52,709 nucleotides of DNA from assembly GCA_026392155.1 (NCBI GenBank), contig JAPLCP010000077.1, positions 1 to 52,709 on the forward strand, given 5' to 3'. A program made the translations under genes and the position numbers. The notes below the pieces were generated by a model that was given only the letters and a program-made list of their open reading frames with translations, was not told the origin of the DNA and did no database searches. Shown piece by piece: positions 25,388 to 33,380 of the stretch; positions within the stretch are counted from its first letter, which is position 1; each line of letters opens with the position of its first letter. The stretch comes from Armatimonadota bacterium (GTDB lineage Bacteria; Armatimonadota; Armatimonadia; Armatimonadales; Armatimonadaceae).

Positions 25388-26680
25388 CTAGCCCTGTGCG
25401 AGCATCCGCCTAAGGTAGCTCGCTTCCTCAGGCGGTAGTGGAATCGAAAAACCCTTGCCGTTTGCCTTAGGTCGCCCTGCCTCGACATCGAGCATGGAGA
25501 GGGCAGCCATCACGCGCTCTCGCTCAATGGCGGAGGCAACCATAAGGCAAACGGTTCCGTTGTCGTCCCTCTCCGCTTGTTCTAAGATCGCGTTCAGCAT
25601 TCCCACGGAGCGCTTTGCCATCGCGGAGAGCGGGGCGATGGGCCGCGGGAGAGCCACTTTAGGCCGGGGCTGTGGTCTTCGAACCGGTTTTGCCTTCACG
25701 TCTGCCAAGAGTTTTTGCTCATCGCGGAGCTTTTGTTCAGCACGGCGCTTGTCCATCCCCTTCTGGAGTGCTTCTTCGGCTTGCTCAGCCTGACGTGCAC
25801 GGGTCATCCAGCGACTGATGGTCGAGACATCTAGATCCAGAGCGCGGCTGATCCGAGACAGGCTCCACTCCTGGCGATGGAAGGCAAGCGCAGCGAGTCG
25901 GCTCGCCACGGCGGAGTCCTCTTGTGGCTCCGTGTTCTCACGAATCCATGCTGCGACTTCTTCCCGATCCCGAGCCACCTGCGTGTTTTTAGCCGCGTTG
26001 CGGAGCGCACGCCGGGCTGCTTTAACGGCTTCTCGGCTAGGCTCAACAGCACGTGGGGCTCTCACGACCACCACAGGCTCGGGTTGAGGCTGCTCGACAG
26101 GCTTCGCAGGAGCACTCTCCTTGGCTTTTACTTCGTCTTCATCTATCAGCGGAATCCAAAGGTGCATGGTCGCGGGAAGCTCTTTGACCTGGTTGTACCA
26201 GCGTGTTAACTTATGCGGCGTGATTCCGATCAGCGCGGCAATCTCACGGGACTTCTTGCCTTCCTCAAACTGCTGAATGACATAGAGCCGCATGGCATTG
26301 TGGTGACGGTCAAACTCCGTTGGTTCTTTGCCTGCAGGAGGCGGCTTAAGGACGTTATCACGCTGCGCGACGGGGGCCGCCACCGTCGCAGGGACGACAC
26401 GCGGTGGCGCTACGGGAGTAGGAGGAGGTGTTTGGAATGTCGGGAGAGTCTCTGGCTCACGAATGAAGCTCGGAAGTTCCTCAGTCGGCGCATTTCCCTG
26501 CAAGAGGGCATAGGCCTGAAGAAGCTGAGGAACGTAAACTTCATCTTCTGCAAACATCTGCTGCTCTGCTTGAAGAATTTCATCGGTAGAGAGAGGTTGG
26601 CGAAGTGTCTGTCGTTGTCGTACACGATTAAGAATATCTTGTCGCCGGCGCGGCGAAGTTGGAGAATCAGGTGTCATCAT
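25388..26680 (-). CDS. Putative DNA-binding protein with two HTH domains
   Basis: The 430-residue protein alternates low-complexity Pro/Ala-rich segments with two helix-turn-helix regions. The first, near residues 130-168, contains FEEGKKSREIAALIGITPHKLTRWYNQVK. The second, near 265-300, contains EWSLSRISRALDLDVSTISRWMTRARQ. Both look like MarR/resolvase or homeodomain-like HTHs that recognise DNA. A Lys/Arg-rich stretch near 310-345 may add non-specific DNA contact. The tail (GTVCLMVASAIERERVMAALSMLD) is unlike known effectors. Directly upstream is a strong palindromic site (26741-26781), so autoregulation is likely. Its neighbour topA gives no functional link. Not a recognised named family. 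Confidence 0.7.
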   Translation of the reverse strand: MMTPDSPTSPRRRQDILNRVRQRQTLRQPLSTDEILQAEQQMFAEDEVYVPQLLQAYALLQGNAPTEELPSFIREPETLPTFQTPPPTPVAPPRVVPATVAAPVAQRDNVLKPPPAGKEPTEFDRHHNAMRLYVIQQFEEGKKSREIAALIGITPHKLTRWYNQVKELPATMHLWIPLIDEDEVKAKESAPAKPVEQPQPEPVVVVRAPRAVEPSREAVKAARRALRNAAKNTQVARDREEVAAWIRENTEPQEDSAVASRLAALAFHRQEWSLSRISRALDLDVSTISRWMTRARQAEQAEEALQKGMDKRRAEQKLRDEQKLLADVKAKPVRRPQPRPKVALPRPIAPLSAMAKRSVGMLNAILEQAERDDNGTVCLMVASAIERERVMAALSMLDVEAGRPKANGKGFSIPLPPEEASYLRRMLAQG

Positions 26681-26740
26681 AATGGTTTTGGGGGTGCTTT
26701 TCTGTTTAGAAACAAATGAAAAGACATCTCGTTAGACAAT

Positions 26741-26781
26741 ACCTTTGACACAAAAGTTCCTGTGTCAAAGGTGTGTCAAGG
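26741..26781. promoter_or_regulatory. Palindromic operator with a third half-site
   Basis: ACCTTTGACACA (26741-26752) and TGTGTCAAAGGT (26761-26772) form a perfect 12-bp inverted repeat with an 8-bp spacer. A third half-site, TGTGTCAAGG (26772-26781), repeats exactly 11 bp (one helical turn) after the second. The half-sites contain TTGACA on the minus strand, so they would overlap the -35 region of the HTH gene promoter. A protein dimer bound here would block that promoter. The adjacent HTH protein is the natural candidate. Confidence 0.7.
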
Positions 26782-26808
26782 ATTTTTCAAGTATATCACG
26801 GAAAAGAA

Positions 26809-27003
26809 TCACTTGCTTCGTCGCAATAGTACCAGGCACAGATTCCCCCCAATCGGAAAGAGTGCCATCCCCCAAAAGAGTGTCCGGAGGACATCGGCAA
26901 GCTCCGCTCCTGCCCCCACTCGGCTCAGATTATGATAGGCAGCCAGGTCAATAAGTAGTCCGATACTACAGACCACTAAACCAACCCAGCCGACAAGGCG
27001 CAT
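26809..27003 (-). CDS. Small two-helix membrane protein
   Basis: The 64-residue product has hydrophobic helices at about residues 4-22 (VGWVGLVVCSIGLLIDLAA) and 43-60 (FWGMALFPIGGNLCLVLL). It starts 7 nt after the stop of the sugar-isomerase-like gene, so it is co-transcribed with it. Function unknown. Confidence 0.6.
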   Translation of the reverse strand: MRLVGWVGLVVCSIGLLIDLAAYHNLSRVGAGAELADVLRTLFWGMALFPIGGNLCLVLLRRSK

Positions 27004-27010
27004 CGGGTAC

Positions 27011-27766
27011 CTAAACCTTGCCCCAAGCCTTTAGGTTCTCGATACTGATCTTAATGGACTCCAGAGGCGTGAGCGGTGCCTGACAGCTATCCTGCTCCAC
27101 CATGTAGAACTTCGTCCCTGCCGCTTCTGCCGCGGCGAAGAGTGCAGGATAGTCTACGGTTCCGGCTCCGACAGGCGCAAAGCTGCCGTCGCTGTCCATG
27201 TCTTTCAGGTGCACCAGCGGGACACGCCCGGAGAGCCGTGTTAAATAATCCGCAATGTCCTGACCGCCTTTTTTAATCCAGAACGTGTCGAGCTCGGCCT
27301 GAAGGCTTGGAGCGGACTCAAAGAGAACATCCAGGCCCGTCTTGCCGCCTTCCGAGAGATCAAACTCAAAAGCATGGTTGTGGTAGCAGAGTGTCAGGCC
27401 CGCGTCGGCGTACACCGGAGCAATCGCACTCAGCTCCGCCCCGAGCTTGGCGTAGCCCGCTAGAGACTCGGTGTAGGGCTTGCCGATCCAGGGGACGATC
27501 ACATAGTCGTAGCCAAAGAGCCGAGCCTCAGCGATCGCCTGGTCGGGCTTGCCTGTCACGACATCTACCCCAACATGCGCCCCAATGGCTCGCAGGTTAT
27601 TGGCATCGAGAAGCGCTTTATACTCTTCTGCAGTCTTGCCCGCGTAGCCCGCCAGTTCCACACCCTGATAGCCAAGGCTCGCCACATAGGCCAGAGTTCC
27701 CACCAAGTCGCGCTGGGCATCGTCGCGAACCGTGTACATCTGTAAACAAACTGGAATCTTTGTCAT
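27011..27766 (-). CDS. Sugar phosphate isomerase/epimerase-like TIM-barrel protein
   Basis: ATG 27766 (MTKIPVCLQMYTVRDDAQRD) is chosen because homology starts here. The frame itself continues to 28066 over the divergent deiminase gene, which is a shadow. The 251-residue protein has the xylose-isomerase-like/AP endonuclease 2 pattern: LAYVASLGYQGVELAGYAGK, CYHNHAFEF with metal His, ELDTFWIKKGG with Glu/Asp ligands, VPLVHLKDMD with a metal His, and FYMVEQDSC with the final Glu. Members act on ketoses, inositols or related sugars, or as epimerases. GAAGAGGG lies just upstream of the start. No cleavable signal peptide. Confidence 0.85.
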   Translation of the reverse strand: MTKIPVCLQMYTVRDDAQRDLVGTLAYVASLGYQGVELAGYAGKTAEEYKALLDANNLRAIGAHVGVDVVTGKPDQAIAEARLFGYDYVIVPWIGKPYTESLAGYAKLGAELSAIAPVYADAGLTLCYHNHAFEFDLSEGGKTGLDVLFESAPSLQAELDTFWIKKGGQDIADYLTRLSGRVPLVHLKDMDSDGSFAPVGAGTVDYPALFAAAEAAGTKFYMVEQDSCQAPLTPLESIKISIENLKAWGKV

Positions 27767-27805
27767 GCCCTCTTCTTCGCCGTAACACGCCGTGATTCCT
27801 GCGGG

Positions 27806-27811
27806 TACAAT
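27806..27811 (+). promoter_or_regulatory. -10 hexamer TACAAT for the deiminase gene
   Basis: TACAAT ends 7 nt before ATG 27819 with no ribosome site. This supports a leaderless mRNA and a start later than the longest frame (27792). Confidence 0.55.
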
Positions 27812-27818
27812 CCCGTTC

Positions 27819-28859
27819 ATGGCTTCTCCCGTTCTTCTCTGCTCGTCTTTGGACACTGTCGAGGCACTCTTTGTGGTGGAGACGCCGCGTACACAGCCAC
27901 TGGTCGAGGCACTCAAACGGCTCTCGCCAGTGCCGGTGCATGCCATCGCCAACGACCCTGCCCATGCGTCGGATGTCTGGATGCAGGACACGGCAGAGTT
28001 TGCCGTCCGTGACGGCAAGCCTGTGGCGCTGCTAGGCCTGCGCGGCAAGCATGACATGGGCCTCACCTGCGGCCCGCTGGATCAGCTTGTGGAGACCTAT
28101 CTCGCCGAGAAGCTGCCCTCTATTGAGCGGCTCAAAGTTGGGGAGCCAAAGGCGGGGCGGCGCTGGATTGACTGGTACGGGAACTTAGAGGTCTCGCCCC
28201 CAGTGCCCGGATTTCCCGAGGGACGCATTCTCACCGGCAAGCAGCGCGAGCTGAGCTTTCACCCCGAGGCGCTGGCGTTTTTAGAGAGACAAAAGGCTCA
28301 GTGTCCGCCTGTGTTTATAGACGTGAGCTGGCTGACTATCGGGCATGTGGACGAAGTCATTAGCTTTATCCCCGCACCGGAAAAAGATCGGAAGGGCTGG
28401 CGGGCGCTTCTACCATGCCCGGATACCGCACTCTTGGCACTGGCAAACTTGGCCGATGACCAGCCGGCGTTTGTGGGCAAGCGCGGTGAGACGACGGTGG
28501 GTAAGCTCAAGGCACTGGCACAAAACGCGGAGCAGAAGAAGATCCGAGGGGCACTGAAGGCCACGCGCGAGCAGCTAAAAGCCGAGCTGGGAATCGAGCA
28601 GGAGGATATTGTTCCGGTTCCGGCACTCTTTGAAAACGGCCTCGCCGTGATTCCCAATCCGGTCAATAGCCTCGTCGTCGGCAAGACTGTCTTTGTGCCC
28701 GACCCGTGCTTTACGCCCCTGCGCCGTGCACTTGCATCTCCGCTTTCCTCCCTTGGGCTGACCGTGCACTTTGTAGATATCTGGGAGCCTTACCATACGG
28801 CGGCGGGAGAGCTTCACTGCGGCACCAATGCGCTCCGTAGTAAGCCTCCTCGCCGCTAG
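27819..28859 (+). CDS. Protein-arginine deiminase (PAD) family protein
   Basis: The 346-residue protein has no signal peptide. All PAD catalytic residues are recognisable in order: Asp57 in VWMQDTAEF, His176 and Asp178 in IGHVDEVISFIP, and Cys334 in GELHCGTN. They match human PAD4 D350, H471, D473 and C645. Also present are the conserved DWYGNLEVSPPV and VIPNPVNSLVVG. In animals these calcium-dependent enzymes convert peptidyl-arginine to citrulline. This copy is essentially the catalytic domain alone, without the N-terminal immunoglobulin-like domains. Its substrate in bacteria is unknown; a free guanidino compound is also possible. It converges on mgtE, the stop codons sharing CTAG. Confidence 0.87.
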   Translation: MASPVLLCSSLDTVEALFVVETPRTQPLVEALKRLSPVPVHAIANDPAHASDVWMQDTAEFAVRDGKPVALLGLRGKHDMGLTCGPLDQLVETYLAEKLPSIERLKVGEPKAGRRWIDWYGNLEVSPPVPGFPEGRILTGKQRELSFHPEALAFLERQKAQCPPVFIDVSWLTIGHVDEVISFIPAPEKDRKGWRALLPCPDTALLALANLADDQPAFVGKRGETTVGKLKALAQNAEQKKIRGALKATREQLKAELGIEQEDIVPVPALFENGLAVIPNPVNSLVVGKTVFVPDPCFTPLRRALASPLSSLGLTVHFVDIWEPYHTAAGELHCGTNALRSKPPRR

Positions 28860-30271
28860 TGCAGCGAGGTCAGCAAGAGCCGCGCGATAGCCAGGTAGAT
28901 CACGAGGCCCGTCGCGTCCACCAGGGTGGTGATGAGCGGAGCCGAGACCAGAGCGGGGTCAATCTTGAGCTTATGGGCCAGCATCGGGATCAGAGATCCC
29001 ATCAAGTTTGCCCACGTACAGACCGCCACCACTGTCAGGGCAACCACCAGGCTCAGCTCCAGAGAGTTTCCCCGCGCCCGTGTCCAGCCAAAGGCAACCC
29101 CTCCTAAGAGCATGCCTAGCAGAAGCCCTCCAAACAGCTCACGCAGGAGCACTAGGAGCAAGTCGCGACCTCGCACTTCGCCCAGCGCAATCGCCCGGAT
29201 GATCGTCGAGACACTCTGAGCCCCGGTGTTGCCCCCCGTTCCGATCAGCAGAGGGATAAAAGTCGCCAGTGCGGTCACTTGATGGAGCGACGACTGGGCG
29301 GACTTCAAGATCTCTCCGGTCAGAGTCCCGCCGACGAACAGCAACAAGAGCCACCCGATCCGCGAGCGCACCACACGCCAGATGGGCACTGAGAAGTACG
29401 AGAGGTTTTTCATCCCCGCCTCAGCAGAGATTCCACTCTGCTTGAGGAAGTCTTCGGTCTGCTCCTCGTTGAGAATGTCCACGACATCGTCCACGGTCAC
29501 GATTCCGGCCATCGTGCCATCGGGCAGGAGAACGGGAAGCGCCGTAAAGTCGTACTTGCCAACGAGGCGGGCGACTTCCTCTTGGTCCATGTCCGCCGGG
29601 ATCGAGACGATATCGCGAACCATAATGTCGGTGATAAGCTGATCGGCCCGTGCCCGGAGCAGGTCACGGAGCGAGAGAACTCCCACCAGCCGCTCGCCCT
29701 CACGCACATAGAGGACATTGAGGGTCTCGGCCTCCTCAGATCCCTGACGCACGGTCGCAAACGCGGACTCCACGCTCTCATCAGGCCGCAGGCTGATAAA
29801 GCGATCTGTCATCAAGCGCCCTGCCGTGCCGGGCTTGAAGCTCAGAAGCTCGCGCACTTCCTCGGCATCTTCGGGGGAGCGCGTGAAGAGATCTTGAAGA
29901 ATCGCTTTCTGCTTCTCCCGCGTGGTGACCTCGGCGATAATCTCTGCCGCATCGTCCATCGGGAGCAAGTCCAAGAGGGCGGCGATTCGTTCGGGGACTT
30001 CGTTATCGAGTAAGTAGCGGGCCGTGTCCGTGTCAAGCTCATCGAGCACCTCGGCTGCCCGTACGGAGTCTAGGAGCCGGAAGACGCGAATCGAATCATC
30101 ATCGTCTAGGCGCTCCATGACCTCCGCAATATCGGCGGGGTGGTAGCCTTCGAGCAAGGCAACAAGAGGAGTGTTATCAGGCGAATTAAGAACATCACGG
30201 AGGCCCTCTTCGAGGCGCTCGGTGTTCTTTTCGAGTGTTTCCATCCGGATCATGTGAGTGTTGCTCATCAT
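28856..30271 (-). CDS. mgtE: Magnesium transporter MgtE
   Basis: The 471-residue protein has the MgtE architecture: an N-terminal superhelical domain (ALLEGYHPADIAEVMERLDDDD, PMDDAAEIIAEV), a CBS pair (GTAGRLMTDRFISLRPDESVESAFATVR; FTALPVLLPDGTMAGIVTVDDVVDIL), a connecting helix, and five membrane helices ending in PALVSAPLITTLVDATGLVIYLAIARLLL. It is a Mg2+-gated channel in which the CBS domains sense internal Mg2+. ATG 30271 is used; ATG 30268 and 30253 are alternatives. A 200-nt structured leader precedes it and may regulate it. Confidence 0.95.
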   Translation of the reverse strand: MMSNTHMIRMETLEKNTERLEEGLRDVLNSPDNTPLVALLEGYHPADIAEVMERLDDDDSIRVFRLLDSVRAAEVLDELDTDTARYLLDNEVPERIAALLDLLPMDDAAEIIAEVTTREKQKAILQDLFTRSPEDAEEVRELLSFKPGTAGRLMTDRFISLRPDESVESAFATVRQGSEEAETLNVLYVREGERLVGVLSLRDLLRARADQLITDIMVRDIVSIPADMDQEEVARLVGKYDFTALPVLLPDGTMAGIVTVDDVVDILNEEQTEDFLKQSGISAEAGMKNLSYFSVPIWRVVRSRIGWLLLLFVGGTLTGEILKSAQSSLHQVTALATFIPLLIGTGGNTGAQSVSTIIRAIALGEVRGRDLLLVLLRELFGGLLLGMLLGGVAFGWTRARGNSLELSLVVALTVVAVCTWANLMGSLIPMLAHKLKIDPALVSAPLITTLVDATGLVIYLAIARLLLTSLH

Positions 30272-30474
30272 GCAGCCGGGGAGAAGGTTTTTTGGGAAGT
30301 CGCGACGGGCTTCAGTGCCCTATCGCTTTATCTCTAAAAGCTTAAGAGCGTGAAAGCCGCCGCGACGGCATTAAGCCTTCGTCCGTCGCATTTTCTTTCA
30401 TGGGTTTTTCTTGGTGTTCGTAACTGGAACCGTCCGACATTTCGGGCTCTCCTGGCTACCCCGGTTGGGCAGAC
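30272..30474 (-). promoter_or_regulatory. Long structured 5' leader of mgtE with alternative pairings
   Basis: A promoter at 30481-30509 gives a leader of about 200 nt. In the RNA, GCGACGG (from 30389-30383) can pair with either of two copies of CCGTCGC (from 30368-30362 or 30308-30302), two mutually exclusive stems 60 nt apart. Other hairpins are GGGC-ACTGAA-GCCC (near 30322-30309) and CTCT/AGAG (near 30350-30330). The M-box (ykoK) consensus is not present. This may be an unrecognised Mg2+- or nucleotide-responsive leader. Confidence 0.5.
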
Positions 30475-30480
30475 CCGGCG

Positions 30481-30509
30481 ATTGTATCGCTTTCTTTTAG
30501 TATCGGCAA
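30481..30509 (-). promoter_or_regulatory. Promoter of mgtE leader (TTGCCG, 17 bp, TACAAT)
   Basis: On the minus strand, -35 TTGCCG (30509-30504) and -10 TACAAT (30486-30481) are spaced by 17 bp. Confidence 0.65.
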
Positions 30510-30552
30510 GAGTGGGCCGTAACTAAAACCTCTCCCCAAGCGTCCTATCCGG

Positions 30553-30558
30553 TACAAT
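30553..30558 (+). promoter_or_regulatory. -10 hexamer TACAAT for the vWA cassette
   Basis: GGTACAAT ends 10 nt before GTG 30569, the leaderless spacing seen elsewhere. No good -35 found. Confidence 0.5.
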
Positions 30559-30568
30559 AGGAATTACT

Positions 30569-31717
30569 GTGCGGATGCTTCGTTTTTTACTCACTTCTCT
30601 GGCTCTCCTGAGCGCTCTTTTGCCAGCCTTGGCGCAGAGCGACACGGGTGAGATTGTCTCGGGGCTTCAGGCCAAGAGTCCTAAGTGTGTCATGCTGATT
30701 CTCGATGTCTCCGAGTCTATGACCGTAGACAGCTACAACCGAAAGATGCTGGATGCGATCCAGACCATCTTGACCGACGGTGTGCGTGAGGGCGATCAGG
30801 TCGTGCTCTACACCTTTGGGCCGAGCTACAAGAAAGTCTTTGATGAGACTCCGCAGACCCCAGCAGCCCGCCGCAAGCTCCTCGAAATGGTTCCCCTCAA
30901 GCCTGAACCGGGTGAGGGCACGAATATCCGGCAGCCGCATCACGAGGCCCTCAAGCTCGCCCGTGCCTCGGGTAAGACTCCGTTTATCGTGATCCTGACA
31001 GACTCGTTTAACGATCCGCCTAAAAAGACTCCCGCAGCCTACGCGGAGTACCTGAAGTACTACACTCCCGGCAAGCTCGACACGTACCCGGGCACCTCCG
31101 AAAATGCAGACTACGAGTCCCAGCTCGCCTGGATGACAAGCAGCGGTGGCAAGACCTTTGGCATTGGTGTCGAGATCCTGCCTTCAGGTCGCCCGAAAGA
31201 GCGCTTTAAGGTCGCCCCTAAAGCGGGAATCGTTGCGACACCAGAGCCCACTGCCTCGTCCTCAGAGACCAGCGCACCACCGCCGCCCAAGCCCGATGAG
31301 CTTCCGGTGGGCCTGATCGCCGCTCTGATCGGGCTCGGACTGGCAGGCGGTGCCTTTGCTCTCTTGCGCCCCAAGCCCATGCCGCTTCGCATTGCCGGAG
31401 CTGGCTCCCCGCGCGACTTTGACGTGCGGGGCAGTACGACTCTACGACTTGGCGGCGAAGGCGGCTCCGGCGCTCTGGATGCCTACCCGCTGGGGGGAAC
31501 CAAAGCCGTGGCCGCGACCGTCAAGGGCGCACGCGGGGGTTTCACCTTACAGCCGCAACCGGGAAGTGGCTTACGTGTCTACCACAATGGGCTACCGCTG
31601 GAGAAACCAACCCCACTCCGCTACGGCGATGAAGTGCGTGTCAGTGTCGTTGACAGCAACGGTGCCGTGATCAAAGAAAATCGCTTGAAATTTAGTGACC
31701 CGACCAAACTGGTTTAA
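30569..31717 (+). CDS. Secreted von Willebrand factor A domain protein with membrane anchor
   Basis: The 382-residue protein has a signal peptide (RMLRFLLTSLALLSALLPALAQ). A vWA domain follows at about residues 35-210 with the MIDAS motif DVSESM, the conserved Thr in GEGTNIRQP and the Asp in VILTDSFND. A Ser/Pro/Thr-rich linker (about 215-245), one transmembrane helix (VGLIAALIGLGLAGGAFALL) and a soluble beta-rich C-terminal domain complete it. That domain contains SGLRVYHNGLPLEKPTPLRYGDEVRVS, reminiscent of FHA or adhesin-like modules. It leads a four-gene cassette; the next ATG follows its stop directly. A divalent-metal-dependent protein-binding role at the cell surface is likely. Confidence 0.8.
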   Translation: MRMLRFLLTSLALLSALLPALAQSDTGEIVSGLQAKSPKCVMLILDVSESMTVDSYNRKMLDAIQTILTDGVREGDQVVLYTFGPSYKKVFDETPQTPAARRKLLEMVPLKPEPGEGTNIRQPHHEALKLARASGKTPFIVILTDSFNDPPKKTPAAYAEYLKYYTPGKLDTYPGTSENADYESQLAWMTSSGGKTFGIGVEILPSGRPKERFKVAPKAGIVATPEPTASSSETSAPPPPKPDELPVGLIAALIGLGLAGGAFALLRPKPMPLRIAGAGSPRDFDVRGSTTLRLGGEGGSGALDAYPLGGTKAVAATVKGARGGFTLQPQPGSGLRVYHNGLPLEKPTPLRYGDEVRVSVVDSNGAVIKENRLKFSDPTKLV

Positions 31718-32389
31718 ATGATGAAAATGAGATTGTCCCGACTTGTCTGCCTGCTCTTTGCCACACTTGCGCTGGCACTTCCCTCCCTGGCAAAGCCTGA
31801 GCTGAAGGCGCTCGCCGCACCCGACGACCTCAAGAGCCTTTACCGCGCCGGGGAGAACTACACGCTACATCTAGAGTACAAAGACCCCGACGGCTATGAA
31901 ATCAAGAGCGCCAAGTTCCACGACAAGTCCAAAGACGGTGAGCCCAGCTTCGATGCCAAAGACGACTACAAAAATGCTAAGGTGGAGACAGGGGTGACAC
32001 TCTCCTGGGAGGTCAATGGCTTTGCCAAAGGTGACCATGCAGGCTATTTCGAGATAGAGAACGAGAAAGGCATCAAAACACGCTACCCTGGCAAAGATGG
32101 TACCTACTACTCCTTCGCTGTGGAGAGCTTGGTAGATAAGTGGATTGTGATGGGAGTCGGGCTCTTGATCTGCTTGTTCATGCTTCCCTTCTTGGTCTAC
32201 CTGATCGCTCGCTCGGCCAACAAGCAAGGAAACCCGTCAAGCGCGGCAAGAATCGGTTTGATTATCGGAATCTTTGCCGCCCTCGCGCTCTTTATCTTCC
32301 AGTTCTTAAGCTGGTACAGCCCGCTCGTGCTGGTGCTTGGAGGCGTTGCGGCAATCTTCCTTCTTGTGGTTGTGATTACCCGGCGCTAG
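31718..32389 (+). CDS. Exported immunoglobulin-like protein with three membrane helices
   Basis: ATG 31718 immediately follows the vWA stop. The 223-residue protein has a signal peptide (LSRLVCLLFATLALALPSLA). An external beta-sandwich of about 110 residues, rich in Lys/Asp/Tyr, follows (YTLHLEYKDPDGYEIKSAKF, GDHAGYFEIENEKG). Three C-terminal helices include WIVMGVGLLICLFMLPFLVYLIA and a second and third hydrophobic stretch up to the final ITRR. It probably forms a membrane complex with the vWA protein. No known family recognised. Confidence 0.72.
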   Translation: MMKMRLSRLVCLLFATLALALPSLAKPELKALAAPDDLKSLYRAGENYTLHLEYKDPDGYEIKSAKFHDKSKDGEPSFDAKDDYKNAKVETGVTLSWEVNGFAKGDHAGYFEIENEKGIKTRYPGKDGTYYSFAVESLVDKWIVMGVGLLICLFMLPFLVYLIARSANKQGNPSSAARIGLIIGIFAALALFIFQFLSWYSPLVLVLGGVAAIFLLVVVITRR

Positions 32390-32399
32390 AACTCCAAAT

Positions 32400-33380
32400 A
32401 TGGAACTTATTCCCGCTGATCTCGGTGAAAGCCGTGCCATCGCTCTTTTCCAGATGCGTGCGGCTCAGGTTGGTCAACAAAACCCACGCTCAGGGCGCCG
32501 TCTTCGCGCGGCACTCTCAGCATCGTCCAGCCCTAATGCTCTGACGCGCTTCTGGGCAAAAGAGACGGGCCTTGAGGGTGAGGCAGCAACTCAAGCGGTT
32601 CAGAGCGTAAAAGGCCAGCTCAATAATTTAGTGGGAGGCTTCGGCGGTGGTTGGGGCATCGGCTTTGGCGCACCTGCTCTGATGATTTTGGCAGAGGCGG
32701 GACAGCGCCCTGAGATGCTGATCGGGGGGGGGATTTCCGGAGCACTCTCGATTGCCGGTTTTGGAATCGCGGCTCAGATGCCGCGGAACCTGGTGCGGCG
32801 CTGGGGAAAGACTCCTCTCAGTACACAGGAGCTCGATCTGCTTCTGGCGCAAGAAGAGGACGAGCTGGAGCGCTCCTATTTACTTCTGATTCGCGAGGCA
32901 CTTGCCCAGCCGAACCTGCCAGACGCCGCGCAAAAAGAGCTAAAAGAAGCGATTAAAGTTCTTGGGATGGCGCTGGATCACCTGCCCCCGGCTCCGGCAG
33001 AAACGGCGAATCGCAATACCGAGGGCTTACGGGCCGAGGCGCAAGGGCTACGCCAGCAGGCACTGACGGAAACAGACAGAGTTGCTGCAGAGTCGCTAGA
33101 GCGTCGGGCAGATGCACTAGAGCGTAGCGCTAGCGCGATGGAAAAGTCCTCGACACTTCTGCGGCGAAACAGCCTGTTGCGGCAAGAGCTTCAAGCCCAG
33201 CTCGAAGCCCTACGATTAGAGCTGGGCTCGACGAGCGTCTCAGGAGTAGATGCAACGAGCCTCGCGCAAGTGGCAAGCGTCGCCCGTGGGGTTGCTCGCG
33301 AGGCAGACGCGCTGGCCACAGCCCGCGTGGAGCTGGACACACCACAAGTGCAGCAAGTTGGAGTACGATCGTGGAGCTAA
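32400..33380 (+). CDS. Membrane-associated coiled-coil protein A of a tandem paralogue pair
   Basis: The 326-residue protein begins MELIPADLGESRAIALFQ. A Gly-rich hydrophobic hairpin lies at about 78-125 (FGGGWGIGFGAPALMILAEAG, GGGISGALSIAGFGIAAQM). A conserved TPLSTQELDLLLA segment leads to a long helical part with acidic/Arg heptads (GLRAEAQGLRQQALTETDR, ESLERRADALERSASAMEKS). Its neighbour repeats the same order, so the two arose by duplication. No enzymatic motif was seen. The hydrophobic hairpin and coiled coil suggest a cytoplasmic or membrane-bound scaffold. Confidence 0.7.
   Translation: MELIPADLGESRAIALFQMRAAQVGQQNPRSGRRLRAALSASSSPNALTRFWAKETGLEGEAATQAVQSVKGQLNNLVGGFGGGWGIGFGAPALMILAEAGQRPEMLIGGGISGALSIAGFGIAAQMPRNLVRRWGKTPLSTQELDLLLAQEEDELERSYLLLIREALAQPNLPDAAQKELKEAIKVLGMALDHLPPAPAETANRNTEGLRAEAQGLRQQALTETDRVAAESLERRADALERSASAMEKSSTLLRRNSLLRQELQAQLEALRLELGSTSVSGVDATSLAQVASVARGVAREADALATARVELDTPQVQQVGVRSWS

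Noticed and set aside
27767-28066. N-terminal extension of the sugar-isomerase-like gene
   Set aside because: The extension is antisense to the deiminase gene and has no family similarity; homology begins at ATG 27766.
30272-30480. M-box (ykoK) magnesium riboswitch before mgtE
   Set aside because: The conserved GGTGAGGCTCCT and following M-box segments are absent; only structure-like pairing is seen.
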